This document shows, piece by piece, positions 10,598 through 19,477 of a stretch of 64,000 bases of DNA. Each line of letters starts with the position of its first letter. Within the stretch, counting starts at the first letter, position 1. The notes below the pieces were generated by a model. It saw only the letters and a program-made list of their open reading frames with translations, was not told the origin of the DNA and searched no databases. The translations under genes and the position numbers were made by a program. Source of the stretch: Corynebacterium glyciniphilum AJ 3170 (lineage in GTDB: Bacteria > Actinomycetota > Actinomycetes > Mycobacteriales > Mycobacteriaceae); the NCBI RefSeq assembly GCF_007673095.1, contig NZ_VDYZ01000007.1, positions 144,496 through 208,495 on the forward strand. The letters run 5' to 3'.

Positions 10598-11995
10598 TCA
10601 GTGATCTTTCACCAGTGCGCGCAGATGGCGCAGGATAGCGGCACCGTCCTGGCTGATTCCGTTGTGCTCCCAGCGGTTGGTGACGTGGGGACGCAGACCC
10701 CGGATCGTCGAGGCGGTCTCCATCGACAGTTCGAAGGGGACGAAGATGTCGTCGAGGTAGACGGCGGCGGCGGTGGGGACGCTGGTCTGCCGCAGCTGGT
10801 CGGCGTCGTAGAGTGGTGTCCAGTCGTCCTTCGCCGCGAGCAGGTCGGCGACTGCCTTCCACGGACGCAGCGCCGGGTCTTCCTCGAACTGCCAGGGGAA
10901 GAAGTGCTCTGCGGTGAGGTACAGGGGACTGTCGGTGCTTGCGGCGCTTGCCGTGTTCGCCGTGTTCTCCGTGTTCTCCGCGAAACCGGGGATCTGTTCG
11001 CGGATGCGGTGGGCCGACCAGTTCGTGGCGGCGTCGATGCCGTAGATCGACTCGTGCATCACCCCGTACAGCGGGGCGTCCGACACACTGAGGTGGCCGG
11101 CCAGTTCGCTGAGGAACGGAGTGCGTAGGCGACGGCGTCCCACCGCGCCCGGGCTGCCGGGGACGGTGCGGAAGGGATCTTCCAGCAGGTAGGACAGCAT
11201 GTCGAACCCTCCCGTCCGGCCGAGGTTCATGCCGACGGTGCGGAACCGGCGCGACGTCAGCCGTTCGCCGGTCGGCAGCGTCTCCTCGGTGTCGTCCAGG
11301 TGACGGCAGATCTCGGCCACGCGGTGTTCCGCCCAGGGGAAGCGCGCGTAGAAGCGGTCGTTTCGTATGGCGGTCTTCGCGAATGTGGCGCGGTAGATGT
11401 CGTCCACCCGGGTGTGCGGGTCGCTGACGTAGCCGGGCAGTCCGCCGGTGAAGAAGGCCTCACGGACACCTTCGGGACGGAGGGAGAGGTAGGAGGTGAT
11501 GCAGAACCCGCCGAAGGACTGGCCCAACAGAGTCCAGGGATCTTCGCCGAGTGCCCGGCGAAGCAGTTCGGCGTCCTCCACGATGCTGTCGGCGCGCAGG
11601 TGGGTGAGGTACTCGGCCTGGTCCGGGGGTGTGGGGCCGAGCGCTTCGGGAGCTGCGACGTCGACGGGGGTCGAGCGGCCAGTGCCGCGCTGGTCGAACA
11701 GGATCACCCGGTAGTGGCTGAGCGCCTCGCCCAGCCACCCCGACAGGGACCCGCCGTCGCCGGGCGCCACGGGGCGGGGCGCTCCGTGGCCGGGCCCGCC
11801 CTGGAGGAACATCAGTACGGGGCGATCCTCTCCGCCGTCCGGGACGTATTCGCGGGCGTAGACCTCGATGGTGCGGGGGTCCGGTGTGTGGTGGACCAGC
11901 GGCGCGGTGAGGACGTGTTCCCGGACGGTGTGTCCGTGTCGGCGGGTCGAGGCTGACCGGAGATCAGGCGAGGCGGTGGAGGCGCTGGATGTCAT
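10598..11995 (-). CDS. Prolyl aminopeptidase-like alpha/beta hydrolase (S33)
   Basis: 465 aa from the ATG at 11995; the frame runs on upstream without conserved sequence. Features of the S33 family: oxyanion-hole LQGGPGHG, FDQRGTGRST, and nucleophile elbow GQSFGG. The expected reaction is release of N-terminal proline or related residues from peptides, probably in the cytosol since no signal is present. A short in-frame nine-base tandem repeat encodes an ENTENTANTASAAS-like insert around 10937-10980. The longer length (usual ~320-430) comes partly from the N-terminal extension. Confidence 0.88.
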   Translation of the reverse strand: MTSSASTASPDLRSASTRRHGHTVREHVLTAPLVHHTPDPRTIEVYAREYVPDGGEDRPVLMFLQGGPGHGAPRPVAPGDGGSLSGWLGEALSHYRVILFDQRGTGRSTPVDVAAPEALGPTPPDQAEYLTHLRADSIVEDAELLRRALGEDPWTLLGQSFGGFCITSYLSLRPEGVREAFFTGGLPGYVSDPHTRVDDIYRATFAKTAIRNDRFYARFPWAEHRVAEICRHLDDTEETLPTGERLTSRRFRTVGMNLGRTGGFDMLSYLLEDPFRTVPGSPGAVGRRRLRTPFLSELAGHLSVSDAPLYGVMHESIYGIDAATNWSAHRIREQIPGFAENTENTANTASAASTDSPLYLTAEHFFPWQFEEDPALRPWKAVADLLAAKDDWTPLYDADQLRQTSVPTAAAVYLDDIFVPFELSMETASTIRGLRPHVTNRWEHNGISQDGAAILRHLRALVKDH

Positions 11996-12114
11996 GCTCT
12001 CCAGTCTTACCGGAGCGGGTGGACCTGGAGTGGCCCCGGGGACGGTTCCCCGGCGGGGGTGCTGGCGCGGGCCGGTCCGGCACCCCATTCTTCTGGTTAC
12101 ATATAGTCCCTGGA

Positions 12115-12141
12115 TTGTCCACAGGTGCGTGGTTGTCCACA
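12115..12141 (+). promoter_or_regulatory. Pair of DnaA-box-like sequences
   Basis: TTGTCCACA occurs twice in direct orientation (12115-12123 and 12133-12141). This is the DnaA-box form favoured in high-GC actinobacteria. It lies in the divergent intergenic region upstream of the small gene at 12242. The functional role is unproven. Confidence 0.35.
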
Positions 12142-12241
12142 TCTTCGACGTGATTCACGATTCCTCGGGCCGGTCCGGCATGGCGTGCAGGATAATCTCC
12201 GTGGGTGCCGGTAGTCCACCGGCTCCGGGAGAGGAGGCGCG

Positions 12242-12526
12242 ATGACCGTGGAGGAATGGATCAGGGTCGGGCAGCTACTCGTCGCGGCGCTCGGGATTGT
12301 GGCTGTGCTGGTGACGATCTGGCAGAAGATGCGGTCGGACAATCGTGCTGAGTGGTGGCGCCGGTACACGTGGGCGACGGATCAGACCTTTGACGGCCGG
12401 GAACACGTTCAACTCATCGGTTGGGTTAATCTCGACCTACTTGGGAATAGCCGGCTCAAGACACGTACTGAGGAAGCGGTGGTGGATGCCCTGGCGCTCA
12501 GGACTGGAAGGTGGGATAATGGCTGA
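12242..12526 (+). CDS. Small membrane-anchored protein of unknown function
   Basis: 94 aa, ATG preceded by a strong GGAGG. One N-terminal membrane helix (~residues 9-27, VGQLLVAALGIVAVLVTIW) is followed by a cytosolic segment (AEWWRRYTWATDQT, then an Asp/Arg-rich part). Its last eight bases overlap the start of the next small gene. Not recognised; single-helix proteins of this shape are common in actinobacterial accessory regions. Confidence 0.65.
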   Translation: MTVEEWIRVGQLLVAALGIVAVLVTIWQKMRSDNRAEWWRRYTWATDQTFDGREHVQLIGWVNLDLLGNSRLKTRTEEAVVDALALRTGRWDNG

Positions 12527-12764
12527 GGGCAGCAGCTCGCGCGATGGAAGGGTGCAGAGCATGGGAAGCGGATGGGATGTGGACGTGTCTCCTCAGGTCC
12601 GGCGCGCTCGAGCTCGGGCGATCGTGTCCCTCAGTGAGGGCACGAACCGCGTCCTTCCAAGGAGCATTTACGAGGATGCCGGGGTGGATGTCCCTCCAGA
12701 GGCCACGGACGAGCTTCAGATCATGCCTAAGAAAAGGCACTGGTGGCAGCGCTGGTCGGCCTGA
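12519..12764 (+). CDS. Small protein of unknown function, coupled to the upstream gene
   Basis: 81 aa from the ATG at 12519, which overlaps the upstream stop (ATGGCTGA), so translational coupling is likely. It is hydrophilic, with an Arg-rich middle (QVRRARARAIVSLSEGTNRV) and a C-terminus ending KKRHWWQRWSA, which could sit at the membrane surface. The family is not recognised. The pair looks like a two-gene unit with the membrane protein. Confidence 0.6.
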   Translation: MAEGSSSRDGRVQSMGSGWDVDVSPQVRRARARAIVSLSEGTNRVLPRSIYEDAGVDVPPEATDELQIMPKKRHWWQRWSA

Positions 12765-12793
12765 TATTCCTATCGTCCTGTTGACACGGCGGC

Positions 12794-13720
12794 TCACGAC
12801 AGGTCGTAGTCGACGACCACGGGGGAGTGATCGGAGAGGCGCACGCCGTGATGGTCCCGGTCGACCGTGGTCTGCACCGCCGCATGCGCCAGGCGGGGAG
12901 TCGCGAGGTGGTAGTCCAGCCGCCACCCCGTGTCATTCGCGAAAGACTGGCCGAGCCATGACCACCACGAGTACGGACCGTCCTCGTCAGGACGCAGGTG
13001 CCGGACGACGTCGACGAGTGTCCGGGTGGACAACTGAGCGCCGAACCACTCGCGTTCCTCCGGCAGGAAGCCGTCATTCTTCTGGTTGCGGCGCCATGCC
13101 GCGAGATCCTGGCGGGTGTGGGCGATGTTGAAGTCTCCCATCAGCAGGAACTCGCGGCCTGCTGCGGCGGCTGCCCGGCGGGTACGCGTGAGATAACGCG
13201 AGAATCCGGCCATGAAAGCCATCTTGCGGTCGTATCGGGCACCACCGTCGGGGGCGTCGCGCATACGCTCCGGTCGTTGGAGCTCGGCCGGGAGCCCGCC
13301 CTTCGGCAGATAGAGACTGGCGATCGTGACGGGTTCGTCGGCGAGGTCGACCTCAAGGTAACGGCCCTGGCTGGCGAATGCCCGGAGTTCCCGGGCGAGC
13401 CCCACGTGATCGGGTGCCGGTACCTGCCGGAGATCGTCGGGGCCGGCATCAGGGCCACCGAGCAACGCGGTGTCGCTCCAGGACCGTACCGCTGCAGGCG
13501 GCTGCCGGGTGAGGACGGCGACCCCGTTGCGCCCGGGAATGTCGCCGGTCTCCAGGGCCACGTGGTAGTCGCCGAAGGCTTCTTCCGGAAGCTTGTGGGC
13601 CTGGGCCCGCACCTCCTGCAGGGCGACGACATCGCAGCCCCGGGAGCCCAGCCAGTCGGCGAACCCTCTCCGGTGCGTGGCACGGATCCCGTTGATATTG
13701 GCAGTTGCGACGCGGAGCAT
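12794..13720 (-). CDS. xthA: Exodeoxyribonuclease III
   Basis: 308 aa, in the AP-endonuclease/3'-5' exonuclease family of base-excision repair. Conserved blocks in order: ATANINGIRA near the N-terminus, VVALQEVRAQ (metal-binding Glu), the middle Tyr/Arg region, LMGDFNIAHTRQDL (catalytic Asp-Asn) and LSDHSPVVVDY (Asp-His pair) at the C-terminus. Length is slightly above the usual 260-280. It stands alone, convergent with the small gene pair. Confidence 0.95.
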   Translation of the reverse strand: MLRVATANINGIRATHRRGFADWLGSRGCDVVALQEVRAQAHKLPEEAFGDYHVALETGDIPGRNGVAVLTRQPPAAVRSWSDTALLGGPDAGPDDLRQVPAPDHVGLARELRAFASQGRYLEVDLADEPVTIASLYLPKGGLPAELQRPERMRDAPDGGARYDRKMAFMAGFSRYLTRTRRAAAAAGREFLLMGDFNIAHTRQDLAAWRRNQKNDGFLPEEREWFGAQLSTRTLVDVVRHLRPDEDGPYSWWSWLGQSFANDTGWRLDYHLATPRLAHAAVQTTVDRDHHGVRLSDHSPVVVDYDLS

Positions 13721-13750
13721 CCCCTGAGGCTACATTCCGTCGCAGCGCAG

Positions 13751-14836
13751 TCAGGGAATCGGGTAACCGGTCACCGGACCTGCGGTGCTCGGCTCCCATC
13801 CCAGCTCAGGTGCGACATGGTCGGCGAAGGCGGAGAGGATCCTCAGGTTGGCGTCCACCCCGAGCTGACTGGGGATCGTCAGCATCAGGGTGTCCGCTTC
13901 CATGACCGCCGCATCCTTCTTCAGCTCCTCGATGAGCTTGTCAGGTTCGTCGGCGTAGGTCCTGCCGAAGGTGGCGGTGCTGTCGTCGATGTAGCCGACC
14001 CCGCCATCGTCGCCGGTACCGAACATGCGGCGGTCTGTTTCCGAGAGGATCGGGAAGATCGACCGGGACACCGACGTCCGCGGTGTCCACGGATGGCCCG
14101 CTTCCTTCCACGCCTGGCGGAACAGTCGGAGCTGGTCAGCCTGGAGATCGGCGAATTCGTCGCCGTTGGCCTCGGTCAGCAGGGTGGAACTCATCAGGTT
14201 CACGCCCTTCTGCGCGGCCCACACGGCGGTGTCGCGGGAGCCTGCGCCCCACCAGACATGCTTGCGTAGCGACAGTGACGTGGGCATGACCGGCACCTGC
14301 GTATTCGGCTGGTACATCCGCGGATACTGCTCGTCGAGGGGGAGTGCAGTGGCGATCCCCTCCCCGTCGACGGCGGACATGAAGCGGTCGAACTTCTGCC
14401 GTGCCATCTCCGCACCCTTCGGATCGTCGGCCTCCGGGCGGTAACCGAACTCGGCGTAGCCGCGGTCCACCGGTTCGGGCGATCCACGGGAGACCCCGAG
14501 GGCCACTCTGCCGTCGGAGAGAAGGTCCAGCTGGGCGGCCTCTTCTGCAAGGTGGAGGGGGTTTTCGTAACGCAGGTCGATGACGCCGGTGCCGACCTCG
14601 ATGTGCCGTGTCCTGGCCGCGGCGGCGGAGAGGATCGGCATGGGTGCGGCATGCTGCGGGGCGAAGTGGTGTACGCGCCAGTAGGCGCCGTTCACGCCGA
14701 TCTCGTCGGCACCGACGGCAATGTCCACGGCATTCTTGATGTTCTCCTTCGCGCCGGGCATGGTGCGCCCCGGTGTGGAACGTCCGGATGCTCCGAGATC
14801 GTAGTGGCCGAAGCTGAGGAAACCGAAAGCCTTCAT
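13751..14836 (-). CDS. LLM-class flavin-dependent oxidoreductase
   Basis: 361 aa from the ATG at 14836, preceded by GGAGATGTC. It is a luciferase-like TIM-barrel enzyme: N-terminal KAFGFLSFGHYDLG, the segment HFAPQHAAPMPILSAAAARTRHIEVGTGVI, and DLLSDGRVALGVSRGS (flavin/phosphate-binding region). The likely activity is FMNH2-dependent oxidation of an unknown substrate. A perfect 16-bp palindrome lies 23 bp upstream of the start, pointing to control by a dimeric repressor encoded elsewhere. Confidence 0.9.
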   Translation of the reverse strand: MKAFGFLSFGHYDLGASGRSTPGRTMPGAKENIKNAVDIAVGADEIGVNGAYWRVHHFAPQHAAPMPILSAAAARTRHIEVGTGVIDLRYENPLHLAEEAAQLDLLSDGRVALGVSRGSPEPVDRGYAEFGYRPEADDPKGAEMARQKFDRFMSAVDGEGIATALPLDEQYPRMYQPNTQVPVMPTSLSLRKHVWWGAGSRDTAVWAAQKGVNLMSSTLLTEANGDEFADLQADQLRLFRQAWKEAGHPWTPRTSVSRSIFPILSETDRRMFGTGDDGGVGYIDDSTATFGRTYADEPDKLIEELKKDAAVMEADTLMLTIPSQLGVDANLRILSAFADHVAPELGWEPSTAGPVTGYPIP

Positions 14837-14858
14837 GACATCTCCTGAACAAGGAAGT

Positions 14859-14874
14859 AGTTGACATGTCAACT
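14859..14874. promoter_or_regulatory. Perfect 16-bp palindrome upstream of the LLM oxidoreductase
   Basis: AGTTGACATGTCAACT is fully self-complementary. On the minus strand it is preceded by TATAGT, a -10-like hexamer partly overlapping it. This is the arrangement of a repressor operator, for example for a MarR- or TetR-type regulator. No such regulator is adjacent. Confidence 0.55.
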
Positions 14875-14935
14875 ATATGGCAGGGGCGGAGTTCCCACAA
14901 GTGGCCGCCGGAGCCGTTAACGGGAAGTCCCCCGG

Positions 14936-16081
14936 TCAGAGCATCCCGGCCAGCCGTCGGGCCGCCACCTGGCCGGCAAGACGCCCGGCGCGGTTCGCCC
15001 CCACCGTGGATGCCGTGGACCCGTAACCGGCCAACAGGACGCGGTCGTCCCGCACCACCTCGACCTCGTTGACCACGGTGATCCCACCTCCGGGCTCACG
15101 CAGGCGCAACGGCGACAGATGGTTGAGGGCCGGACGGAAACCGGTGTTCCAGAAGATCACGTCCACCGGCTCCCGGTGGCCCTCGGCGAAAGGACGCCAG
15201 CTGTCTGGTTGGACCAGATCCTGTCCTGTATCCGGTAGGTCGGTATCGCCGAAAGTCACCGAGCTGTCGTTGATGCGGGTGAACATGCCGCGCGAGACAA
15301 GCGTTCCGTCGGCTACGCCCTCGAGGTACCGGGGCAGGGCCGGTATGCCGGTGTTGCGCACCACCGAGGCCGGACGCCGTCCATGCTCAGTGTCTGCGCG
15401 GACCCGCCGTTCCACCTCCCGTCCCCAGCTGCCGTCGTCGTTGTCGAAGATCCGGTCCACGAAATTCGGCGGCCGGCGTGTGGCCCAGACCGTGGACGCG
15501 GCACCACCGGGTTCGTGGAGCTCCAGCAGGAACTGGACCGCGCTCAGCCCGCCACCGACGACGAGCACCCTGTCACCGGCGAAGTCCTCCTTCTTCGTGT
15601 AGTCGGCGGTGTGCAGCTGGCGTCCGCTGAAGCGGTCGATGCCGGGAACGTAGGGGATGTACGGGTGCGTCCAGGTACCGGTGGCGTTGATCAGCATGCT
15701 CGTCTGCAGCCGGGAACACTGCCCGTCCATCACCACCGTCACGGTCAGCGGCCCCGGCGCGTCCCCGTCGACCCGGATGACGCGGGCGGGCCGCCTGACC
15801 CGCAGGCCGAAGGTGTCCTCGTAGGTGCCGTAGTAGTCGGCCACCAGGTCGGACGCGGGGACACCGGGGTCGGGCCGGGGCATCGGCAGGCCCGGAAGGT
15901 CGGCGATGCCGTGGGCGCTCCCCAGGGTCAACGACTCCCAGCGGTGTCGCCACGCTCCGCCGGGGCCGTCGTTGCCGTCGAGGACAAGCATCTTCTCTCC
16001 CGGGGTGATGCCCTTGCGCACCAACGCGTGTGCGGCAGCGAGCCCGGCCTGCCCGGCACCGATGATGATCACCGAGTACAT
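14936..16081 (-). CDS. Flavin-containing monooxygenase / NAD(P)-binding oxidoreductase
   Basis: 381 aa from the ATG at 16081, which shares one base with the upstream stop (TGATG). FAD-binding IIIGAGQAGLAAAHAL is at the N-terminus and a second nucleotide-binding motif VLVVGGGLSAVQFLLEL lies mid-protein, with NATGTWTHP between them and ILFWNTGFRPALNH-type sequence near the end. The family oxygenates nucleophilic N or S atoms or acts as a thioredoxin-reductase-like enzyme. It is the third gene of a coupled operon with a WXG100-like protein and a DUF1023 hydrolase, an unusual partner set. Confidence 0.87.
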   Translation of the reverse strand: MYSVIIIGAGQAGLAAAHALVRKGITPGEKMLVLDGNDGPGGAWRHRWESLTLGSAHGIADLPGLPMPRPDPGVPASDLVADYYGTYEDTFGLRVRRPARVIRVDGDAPGPLTVTVVMDGQCSRLQTSMLINATGTWTHPYIPYVPGIDRFSGRQLHTADYTKKEDFAGDRVLVVGGGLSAVQFLLELHEPGGAASTVWATRRPPNFVDRIFDNDDGSWGREVERRVRADTEHGRRPASVVRNTGIPALPRYLEGVADGTLVSRGMFTRINDSSVTFGDTDLPDTGQDLVQPDSWRPFAEGHREPVDVIFWNTGFRPALNHLSPLRLREPGGGITVVNEVEVVRDDRVLLAGYGSTASTVGANRAGRLAGQVAARRLAGML

Positions 16082-17481
16082 CAGCGCACCTGTTCCAGAA
16101 CATGGTCGTCGGACAGGTAGCTGCTGTGGGAGTCCCATTCGCCCCGGAACCACAGGTAACCGTCGGTCATGCGGCCCAGGATACGTCCGACGACACCGCC
16201 CTGCTGCCCGGACGGGAGGCCGTTGGACGTGTCTGCGCCGAAGCGGGTGGAGGTCGGGTCAACTCCGTGCACACCTCCCGATGCTCCGGTCGTCGCACCG
16301 ATAAGATCTCCCGGTGCCCGCCAGGTGTGGATCTCCGCATCGCTGCCCGGGGCGCTGACATGTATCTGATCCGCACGTCGTACCCCGGTGCCCGGGCTTC
16401 CGAGCAGGTGGACGGTGTCCGCGTCCAGTGGGGCGGCCGGGTCCCGTGCTGCCGCACCGACCAGCGTCGTGCCGTAACTGTGCGCCACGATCTGCAGCTC
16501 GGCGCCCTCAGCGGAGCGGTTTCTCAGGGTCGACTGCACGCGACGCAATGCAGGTGCCCCGGCTCCCGCGTAGGCCGGGTTCACCCCCTGACCCACGTTC
16601 CCCGGCGCGCTGTAACCGTGCCAGGCGATGACGGCGTGCCCGGCTCCGGCGATACGCCCCGCACCGCCGGCAGATCCCACCAACGCACCGTCCGCCGAGG
16701 AACCGACACCACTGACCAGTGTGGTGATCTTGTCCGCTGTCCGGATGTCACCGACCACGACCACGGCCTCCCCGTCGATCTGCTCCACCGTGACCCCGAC
16801 GGCATCCGGGTCGAGTCCCCGGAGGGCAAGTTCCTGGCGGGCGGAGACGACAGCCTTGCGCAGTGCCGCCTCCCGGGAGCCGTCCAGCGGAGTAGTCAAC
16901 CCCGACGGCATGGTCACGGCCGCGGACGTCGTCGCAGTGTCGGCGATGAACTCGGCGGCAGCGCCCCGGGCGTCCAGCGTGCCACGGTCGACCGCAGACA
17001 CCAGCGGTGCCTCACGCACTGAACACAACGCGGCGATCACCGCTGCCGCCGCATCGTCCAGAGCAGTGGCGAAGGAGCGGCAGGCGTGCAGGACCAGCGA
17101 CCACGCTGCAGCCAGAGCCGACAACGGTGGCAGGGGGACCGGTGGCGTCACCGTGCCACCCGGCGACACCTGCATCCCCGTCCTGCGGGCCAGTGCCAGC
17201 ACCGGAGCAACCTGGGACCTCACCTGCGACAGCACCGTGGCATGGTGTCCCAGCACGGTACCCACCCACCGGGCAGCGACGGTCACCGCGAGAAGCCGGT
17301 TGGCGGAACTGTCGATGCGGTGGCGCATAGCCTCGGACGCGGTACCGGTCCACCCCGGCAGTTTCCCGTGCTCCCGCACTTCCGTGCCCGTGGACTCCAG
17401 GTCCCGTGCCGTCGCGGACCACCGACCGGCGACGGCGGCAGCGTCCTCCAGGGGTGCGTCGGCGAGTGCGTGCACGTCCAT
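16081..17481 (-). CDS. DUF1023-type alpha/beta hydrolase with WXG100-like N-terminus
   Basis: 466 aa. Residues ~1-110 are helical with a PGWTGTASEAM hairpin (WxG motif), like ESX/type VII substrates. Residues ~250-400 are an alpha/beta hydrolase with nucleophile LQIVAHSYGTTLVG and later an Asp (RAPGDLIG) and a His (GVHGVDP) fitting a catalytic triad. The start and stop codons overlap both neighbours by one base (TGATG), so all three genes are coupled. It may be a type VII-exported lipase or esterase; the substrate is unknown. Confidence 0.82.
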   Translation of the reverse strand: MDVHALADAPLEDAAAVAGRWSATARDLESTGTEVREHGKLPGWTGTASEAMRHRIDSSANRLLAVTVAARWVGTVLGHHATVLSQVRSQVAPVLALARRTGMQVSPGGTVTPPVPLPPLSALAAAWSLVLHACRSFATALDDAAAAVIAALCSVREAPLVSAVDRGTLDARGAAAEFIADTATTSAAVTMPSGLTTPLDGSREAALRKAVVSARQELALRGLDPDAVGVTVEQIDGEAVVVVGDIRTADKITTLVSGVGSSADGALVGSAGGAGRIAGAGHAVIAWHGYSAPGNVGQGVNPAYAGAGAPALRRVQSTLRNRSAEGAELQIVAHSYGTTLVGAAARDPAAPLDADTVHLLGSPGTGVRRADQIHVSAPGSDAEIHTWRAPGDLIGATTGASGGVHGVDPTSTRFGADTSNGLPSGQQGGVVGRILGRMTDGYLWFRGEWDSHSSYLSDDHVLEQVR

Positions 17482-17804
17482 CAGCGCACCCCCGCCGGTG
17501 ATTCCGTCGGTGCCCCCGACAGCGATGCCGCGGCGTCCTGCTCGGCGGACTCCACCACGTCAGCGAAGGACCTCAGGTCAGTACCGAACACCTCGAGCAC
17601 CCGGGCCTCCCCGTCGACGGCGCGCGAGACCCGGTCGGCGCCCTCGACCAGCGCAGCAACCGTCCGCCCGCCCGGTAAAGCAGAGGACACCGGAACACCC
17701 GCAGCGAGAACCTCCGCCGCAGCCGTCACCGCCGACGCTTCCCCGGTCAACTCTCGGGCGGTCGTCCTGACTTGTGACGGACGGATACCGAACACGGCGG
17801 TCAT
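17481..17804 (-). CDS. WXG100/EspC-like small helical protein
   Basis: 107 aa from the ATG at 17804, preceded by a strong AGGAGG. It is Ala-rich and predicted all-helical: FGIRPSQVRTTARELTGEASAVTAAAEVL, then DRVSRAVDGEARVLEVFGTDLRSFADVVESAEQ. This resembles the small partners of ESX (type VII) substrates, although no clear WxG is present. It heads the operon with the DUF1023 hydrolase and flavoprotein. It may be the secretion partner of the hydrolase. Confidence 0.7.
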   Translation of the reverse strand: MTAVFGIRPSQVRTTARELTGEASAVTAAAEVLAAGVPVSSALPGGRTVAALVEGADRVSRAVDGEARVLEVFGTDLRSFADVVESAEQDAAASLSGAPTESPAGVR

Positions 17805-17896
17805 GCTGCCTCCTGGAAGAACCGGTGAACTGCGGTCCACGGAGACTACGACAGCCGCGCACCGGGACGGAAGGCCGCCGACCCGGGCCGGCGGCA

Positions 17897-17949
17897 CTGT
17901 GCATAACTTTCGTCGAATTCAGCGCCACGTCCCGGCCCCTGTGCATAAC
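17897..17949 (-). promoter_or_regulatory. Two TTATGCACA boxes upstream of the WXG100-like operon
   Basis: GTTATGCACAG (minus strand) occurs at 17949-17939 and again at 17907-17897, start points 42 bp apart, i.e. four helical turns. TTATGCACA fits the relaxed DnaA box TTATNCACA. It could equally be an operator for another regulator. Confidence 0.35.
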
Positions 17950-17965
17950 CCGCCGACCCGCGGCT

Positions 17966-19441
17966 TCAGTCCAACCGGCCCTCAAGCCGGTCGATATAGC
18001 CCTTGCTCGTGGCGTCCAGGCCGGTGAACGTCACCGACTTCCCCCGCCGCGCGTACTGCTCGCGCACCCCCTGAAGTGCCGCCACCGTCGACGAATCCCA
18101 TACCGTCGCGTCCGAGAAATCGACCGTGACCTCATCCGGATCACCCACGTAGTCGAACTGGTACACCAGGTCATTCGACGACGCGAAGAACAACTGGCCG
18201 TCCACCCGGTACCGTCCGCTGCCCTCACCGCCGACCCGGTCCACCCGGGTCAGGTGAGCCACGCGCCGGGCGAACGCCACCATCGCCGTGACGACCCCCA
18301 GGATCACCCCGACCGCCAGATTGTCCGTGACCACCGTGGACACCACCGTCACCAGCAGTACGACCGTCTCGGACAACGGCATCACCCGCAACGTGCGCAC
18401 ACTGTTCCAGTCGAAGGTGGTGAAGGCGACCACCAGCATCACAGCCACCAACGCTGCCATCGGGATCTGCCCCACCAGATCGGACAGGGTCACCGACAAC
18501 ACGATCAGGAACACCCCGGCCAGGAAGGAACTCACCCGGGTCCGCGCACCGGCCTGCTTGACGTTGATCATCGTCTGCCCGATCATCGCGCAGCCGCCCA
18601 TGCCCCCGAAGAACCCGGTCACCACATTCGCCGCGCCCTGCCCCAGGGACTCACGGGTCTTGTCCGAATGCGTGTCCGTCAGATCGTCGACCAGTTTCGC
18701 CGTCAGCAGGGACTCCATCAGCCCCACCAGGGCCAACGCCACCGCATAGGGGGCGATGATCCCCAATGTCTCCACCGAGAACGGCACTGACGGCACCCCG
18801 AACCCCGGGAACGACGACGGCAACTCACCCTGGTCACCCACCGTCGGAACATCCCAGCTGAAGACCATCACCGCCAGGGTGATCAACAGGATCGACGCCA
18901 ACGGCGCCGGGAAATGTGTCGTCAACCGGGGGAACAGCACGATCACCAGCAGCCCGGCCGCCGTCAACGGATACACCAGCCACGGCACCCCGAACAGATG
19001 CTGCAGCTGCGCCGAGAAGATCAGGACCGCCAGGGCATCCACGAACCCCACCATCACCGAGCGGGGGATGAAGCGCATCAGCTTCGCCACACCCAACGCA
19101 CCCAGCACCATCTGCAGCACGCCGCCGAGAATCACCGTGGCCAGCAGATACTCCACACCGTGGTCGCGGGCGACCGGGAAGATCACCAGGGCAATCGACC
19201 CCGCCGCACCCGACACCATGCCCGGGCGCCCGCCCAGCACCGCCGTCACACACGCCATCGTGAATGCCGCGTACAGCCCCATCATCGGGTCCAGACCCGC
19301 CACGATCGCGAAGCTCAACGACTCCGGGATCAGCGCGAACGCCGTCACCAGACCACCGAGGACCTCGACGGTGAGGAGGCGGGGGCTGCGGAGGGCGGTT
19401 AACACACTGGCCGGGGAACGTTCGGTGGCAGAAGAACTCAC
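17966..19441 (-). CDS. SulP-family anion transporter with STAS domain
   Basis: 491 aa, GTG start, 10-12 membrane helices. SulP hallmarks: [27 protein letters not shown] near the N-terminus, [16 protein letters not shown] and [23 protein letters not shown]. The C-terminal ~100 residues are a cytosolic STAS domain ([22 protein letters not shown]). It transports sulfate, bicarbonate or another anion with H+ or Na+; the substrate is not decided by sequence. Monocistronic, divergent from the amidase. Confidence 0.92.
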   Translation of the reverse strand: MSSSATERSPASVLTALRSPRLLTVEVLGGLVTAFALIPESLSFAIVAGLDPMMGLYAAFTMACVTAVLGGRPGMVSGAAGSIALVIFPVARDHGVEYLLATVILGGVLQMVLGALGVAKLMRFIPRSVMVGFVDALAVLIFSAQLQHLFGVPWLVYPLTAAGLLVIVLFPRLTTHFPAPLASILLITLAVMVFSWDVPTVGDQGELPSSFPGFGVPSVPFSVETLGIIAPYAVALALVGLMESLLTAKLVDDLTDTHSDKTRESLGQGAANVVTGFFGGMGGCAMIGQTMINVKQAGARTRVSSFLAGVFLIVLSVTLSDLVGQIPMAALVAVMLVVAFTTFDWNSVRTLRVMPLSETVVLLVTVVSTVVTDNLAVGVILGVVTAMVAFARRVAHLTRVDRVGGEGSGRYRVDGQLFFASSNDLVYQFDYVGDPDEVTVDFSDATVWDSSTVAALQGVREQYARRGKSVTFTGLDATSKGYIDRLEGRLD

Positions 19442-19477
19442 CCGACAATCCTAAGCCGGTCACGTACCCTTGGCAGC

